A stretch of 34,054 bases of DNA from Thermoplasmata archaeon (lineage in GTDB: Archaea; Thermoplasmatota; Thermoplasmata; Lutacidiplasmatales; UBA184): positions 1 to 34,054 of the forward strand of contig DAHUXZ010000024.1 of assembly GCA_027315455.1 (NCBI GenBank). The letters run 5' to 3'. Each line of letters opens with the position of its first letter. Position 1 is the first letter of the stretch. Shown in pieces: positions 32,269-34,054 of the stretch. The position numbers and the translations under genes are program-made. A model generated the notes under the pieces. The model had not been told where the DNA came from, searched no databases, and saw nothing but the letters and a program-made list of their open reading frames with translations.

Positions 32269-32835
32269 CTACGAGACGACGACCGACCCGATGTTCGGGG
32301 TGAACACGACGCCCGCTCCCCCGACCCCGCCGCTGAGGTGCAGGCTGGAGGCGAGGTCGATGTCGATCGAGACGGTGGTCGTCGACCCGCTCGCGAGGCT
32401 GAACGCGCCGTTGACGTCGACGGTGGAGTTCGGGATCTGTGCGGTCGCGCTCGTCCCTCCCACGAAGTCGACCAGCACCTTCGTCACGCTGAGCCGGATC
32501 TGTTCGTAGTGTCCCGCCGGGAGCGAGAGCACTCCGATGACCTTCGCCATGGCCGTTCCGTTCAGGGCGGCGAGGTCGATCGTCGTTCCGGTCACGTTGA
32601 GGGTCGTCCAGCCGCTGCCGCTCGAGTTCGACTCGTGGACGGCGACCGAGGTGAAAGTGACCCAGACGTGCGAGCAGTCACTGCACGGCGCGTCGTGGAC
32701 CGCCACCGCCAGGCTACCGGTCCCGCTGGGCCTCGCTCCAAGGTAGAGGAACGTTCCCATCGCGACGGAGCTCACGACGATCAGCGTCAGGGCGATCTTC
32801 CAAAGTCTAATCGGCACTCGATTCAACCCCTGCAC
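32269..32835 (-). CDS. DUF4382 surface protein
   Basis: A 188-residue protein with an N-terminal membrane helix (about 10-32) that could be a signal anchor, followed by one DUF4382 domain. The family pattern is visible: GSLAVAVHDAPCSDCSHVWVTFTSVAVHE, then WTTLNVTGTTIDLAALNG, VLSLPAGHYEQIRLSVTKV, and a C-terminal strand rich in Ser, Thr and Gly. A Cys-X2-Cys pair in the first strand is an unusual detail and may form a disulfide or bind metal. DUF4382 domains occur in extracellular proteins of many archaea; the ligand is unknown. The GTG start at 32835 is followed by an alternative GTG at 32817. Confidence 0.85.
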   Translation of the reverse strand: MQGLNRVPIRLWKIALTLIVVSSVAMGTFLYLGARPSGTGSLAVAVHDAPCSDCSHVWVTFTSVAVHESNSSGSGWTTLNVTGTTIDLAALNGTAMAKVIGVLSLPAGHYEQIRLSVTKVLVDFVGGTSATAQIPNSTVDVNGAFSLASGSTTTVSIDIDLASSLHLSGGVGGAGVVFTPNIGSVVVS

Positions 32836-32858
32836 GTCCCCCGGGAAGGCAACCGGCG

Positions 32859-32880
32859 CGGTCCGCCCTCCGGCGGACCG
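32859..32880 (-). repeat. Hairpin in the DUF4382 leader
   Basis: CGGTCCGCC (32859-32867), loop CTCC, and GGCGGACCG (32872-32880) form a perfect nine-base-pair stem 24 bases ahead of the DUF4382 start. It could be part of the mRNA leader or a terminator of upstream transcription; there is no T-tract. Confidence 0.45.
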
Positions 32881-32954
32881 TCCCGTTCCCTTCGCTCGTA
32901 CGACCCGAGGCCCCCATGCGGTCCTCCCGTTCGGCTCATCGGATATGAAGGTGT

Positions 32955-32982
32955 GTCCCGTCCTGGACGCGTCGGACGGGAC
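32955..32982. repeat. 28-bp inverted repeat with palindromic centre
   Basis: GTCCCGTCC (32955-32963) and GGACGGGAC (32974-32982) flank a ten-base centre that contains the palindrome GACGCGTC. It lies 120-150 bases ahead of the DUF4382 gene in sequence without a convincing gene, and may be a protein-binding site or a transcript-end hairpin. Confidence 0.4.
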
Positions 32983-33284
32983 GGGGTCGGCGGGTCAAGG
33001 GATGGGGCGTAACCCTCACTACTCTGGCGAAACCCTGACTCGGTCGATGAGAGTCTGCTGCGACCCCCGCCTCCAGGCACTTCACGTCAAGGGCGTGCCG
33101 TTGCGCTCGCTCGGTCCATGGTCGCGCGATCGCCGAGACGGTGACCCGCCTTGGTGGTAGGCGCTATCCACTCGGCGTAGTCGCGAGGTCGGCACGCGCT
33201 GCTTGTGGCGGCCGTCGCGAAACCGGCACCGAGGTCCGAATCAAGAACACCTGACCTGCGGGAGCTATCGAGTAGGTCTTCAGG
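32983..33284. other. Spacer without a recognised gene
   Basis: Only short frames without ribosome-binding sites or domain character are present. Composition is less extreme in GC than that of the core genes. No RNA gene was recognised. Confidence 0.4.
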
Positions 33285-33917
33285 ATGGAACTCCGGGCCG
33301 CGATGCGGGCGGAGCGGAACCGACGAACGGCCGGGGACCTGCCGAACTTGGCCGACGGGGAAGTGGTCGAGGTGCAGCGGGCAATCGTGGAAGCCGGGGG
33401 GCGGTTCGTCCTCTACGGAGAGTGGGCGGAGGCGATCTGGGCGAAGGTGGCGAGTCGGTTCGAGGCGCACCGACCGTATCTGTGGGTAGTCGTCCTCGAG
33501 CTCCAGCAGGTGGTGCGGAGCACGGTGGCGCTCGAGCGGGCGCATCGGGAGGATCGGCGAGGGGTGCGGCATCGGACGGGGCAGTCGGCGACAGGCGCGG
33601 AGATGGGACGGCTGGGCGCGCTGCTCGCCTTCTGGTCGAACGCGCGGTGCGGATGGTTCGTGGAGGAGGGATTGGTCGGGGTGAACCTGCGGGAGGCATT
33701 CGCCCGCCAGGATCCGAAGGAAGTGGCCCGACGCCTGCGAGCGCTTCCTCGGGACGGGCATCGGCCGAGAGTGGCGGTGGCGACCGGGAAGCGACAGGAA
33801 CGACTGGAGGCACTGGTCCAGTTGCTCAGTGGGACGACTCCGCTGGAGCCCGGACTGTCGGCGTGGGCCGCCTCGGTGGGGCTGGCAGCCCCTACTCAAC
33901 CGGCCGAATGTCCATGA
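33285..33917 (+). CDS. Orphan protein, unknown function
   Basis: A 210-residue soluble, predicted mainly helical protein rich in Arg, Ala and Glu. Notable segments are AIVEAGGRFVLYGEWAEAIW, VVVLELQQVVRSTVALERAH, a basic stretch REDRRGVRHRTG and RLGALLAFWSNARCGWFVEE. No signal peptide, membrane helix or catalytic motif was seen, and I do not recognise the family. Codons end in G far more often than in C (gcg, ggg, cgg, gtg), unlike neighbouring core genes that favour C, which fits a foreign or poorly expressed gene. The ATG follows CTTCAGG, a weak site. The opposite strand is also open (33087-33899), but its translation is low in protein-like character. Confidence 0.5.
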   Translation: MELRAAMRAERNRRTAGDLPNLADGEVVEVQRAIVEAGGRFVLYGEWAEAIWAKVASRFEAHRPYLWVVVLELQQVVRSTVALERAHREDRRGVRHRTGQSATGAEMGRLGALLAFWSNARCGWFVEEGLVGVNLREAFARQDPKEVARRLRALPRDGHRPRVAVATGKRQERLEALVQLLSGTTPLEPGLSAWAASVGLAAPTQPAECP

Positions 33918-33957
33918 CCGTTATTGGATACCGTAGCCGTTTTGGGGTTCCGAGGGG

Positions 33958-33963
33958 TTATAG
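33958..33963 (+). promoter_or_regulatory. TATA box of the last gene
   Basis: TTATAG is centred about 26 bases before the ATG at 33986 and predicts a leaderless transcript. Confidence 0.5.
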
Positions 33964-33985
33964 CGGGGACCGAACTGAACGCGGC

Positions 33986-34054
33986 ATGTCCCCCGCCGAC
34001 GCCGCCGCGCCCCCGGCCCACGAGACGGACCGCCATGTCCACGTGCGTCTCACC
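33986..34054 (+). CDS. Start of a gene cut by the window end
   Basis: Twenty-three codons are visible from ATG 33986 to the end of the window, reading in frame with no stop. The N-terminus is Ala/Pro-rich and polar (MSPADAAAPPAHETD, then RHVHVRLT). A TATA box at the leaderless distance supports the start. Too little is present to name a product. Confidence 0.5.
   Translation, partial: MSPADAAAPPAHETDRHVHVRLT

Noticed and set aside
33087-33899. 270-codon open frame on the minus strand opposite the orphan gene
   Set aside because: The translation is dominated by Pro, Arg, His and Ser without hydrophobic core patterns; the plus-strand frame looks more like a protein.
1-34054. CRISPR array, transposase or prophage
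   Set aside because: No regularly spaced direct repeats, and none of the recognised genes belongs to a mobile or defence family.

Overview
The window is a GC-rich (roughly 70% by eye) piece of an archaeal chromosome. Archaeal markers are the GatD/GatE tRNA-dependent amidotransferase pair, a Hel308 helicase, an Orc1/Cdc6-like protein, an MptE-type pterin pyrophosphokinase, an archaeal phosphoglycolate phosphatase, an Spt5/SecE/uL11 cluster and TATA-box promoters, several of them about 26 bp from a start codon (leaderless transcripts). The euryarchaeal-type ftsZ-secE-spt5-rpl11 order and the general look of the proteins suggest a high-GC Thermoplasmatota relative; that placement is inference. 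An acyl-CoA dehydrogenase and an isocitrate-dehydrogenase-type enzyme fit a heterotroph.

Layout. 1-1428: end of an ABC importer (permease, ATPase). 1458-2267: secreted PKD-domain protein. 2264-5616 (minus): VIT-family metal transporter and a P-type cation ATPase. 5774-7796: small membrane proteins and a 400-bp stretch without a convincing gene. 8014-8121 (minus): tRNA-Arg(GCG) with an insertion of about 30 nt in the D-loop. 8262-12429: gatD-gatE-pgp-zinc-finger operon. 12473-14892: HxlR regulator divergent from an ArsC-like phosphatase and an ACR3 arsenite exporter. 14945-15448: Hsp20 with an operator-like repeat and a Shine-Dalgarno-masking hairpin. 15504-18647 (minus): ftsZ-secE-spt5-rpl11 and a small unknown gene. 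18722-22720: mptE, a glycosyltransferase-like membrane protein, an H1-like basic protein, a small membrane protein and YjbQ. 22726-24812 (minus): isocitrate-dehydrogenase family enzyme and MscS. 24919-31456: Cdc6-like protein without the Walker A lysine, Hel308, acyl-CoA dehydrogenase and NFACT/Rqc2. 31261-34054: HVO_0476-type zinc protein, DUF4382 surface protein, an orphan gene and the start of one more gene.

How the parts fit. Much of the window is information processing: Gln-tRNA formation (GatDE), transcription elongation coupled to ribosome and translocon (Spt5, uL11, SecE), division (FtsZ), repair (Hel308, Cdc6-like) and ribosome rescue (NFACT). Stress and metal handling (arsenic cluster, Hsp20, VIT and P-type ATPase, MscS) is interleaved. 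The most unusual items are the hsp20 leader, the tRNA-Arg insertion, the Walker-A-less Cdc6 paralogue, the Spt5 with an extra N-terminal domain, and two convergent gene pairs whose coding ends overlap by about 170 and 196 bp. No CRISPR array, transposase or prophage was seen.
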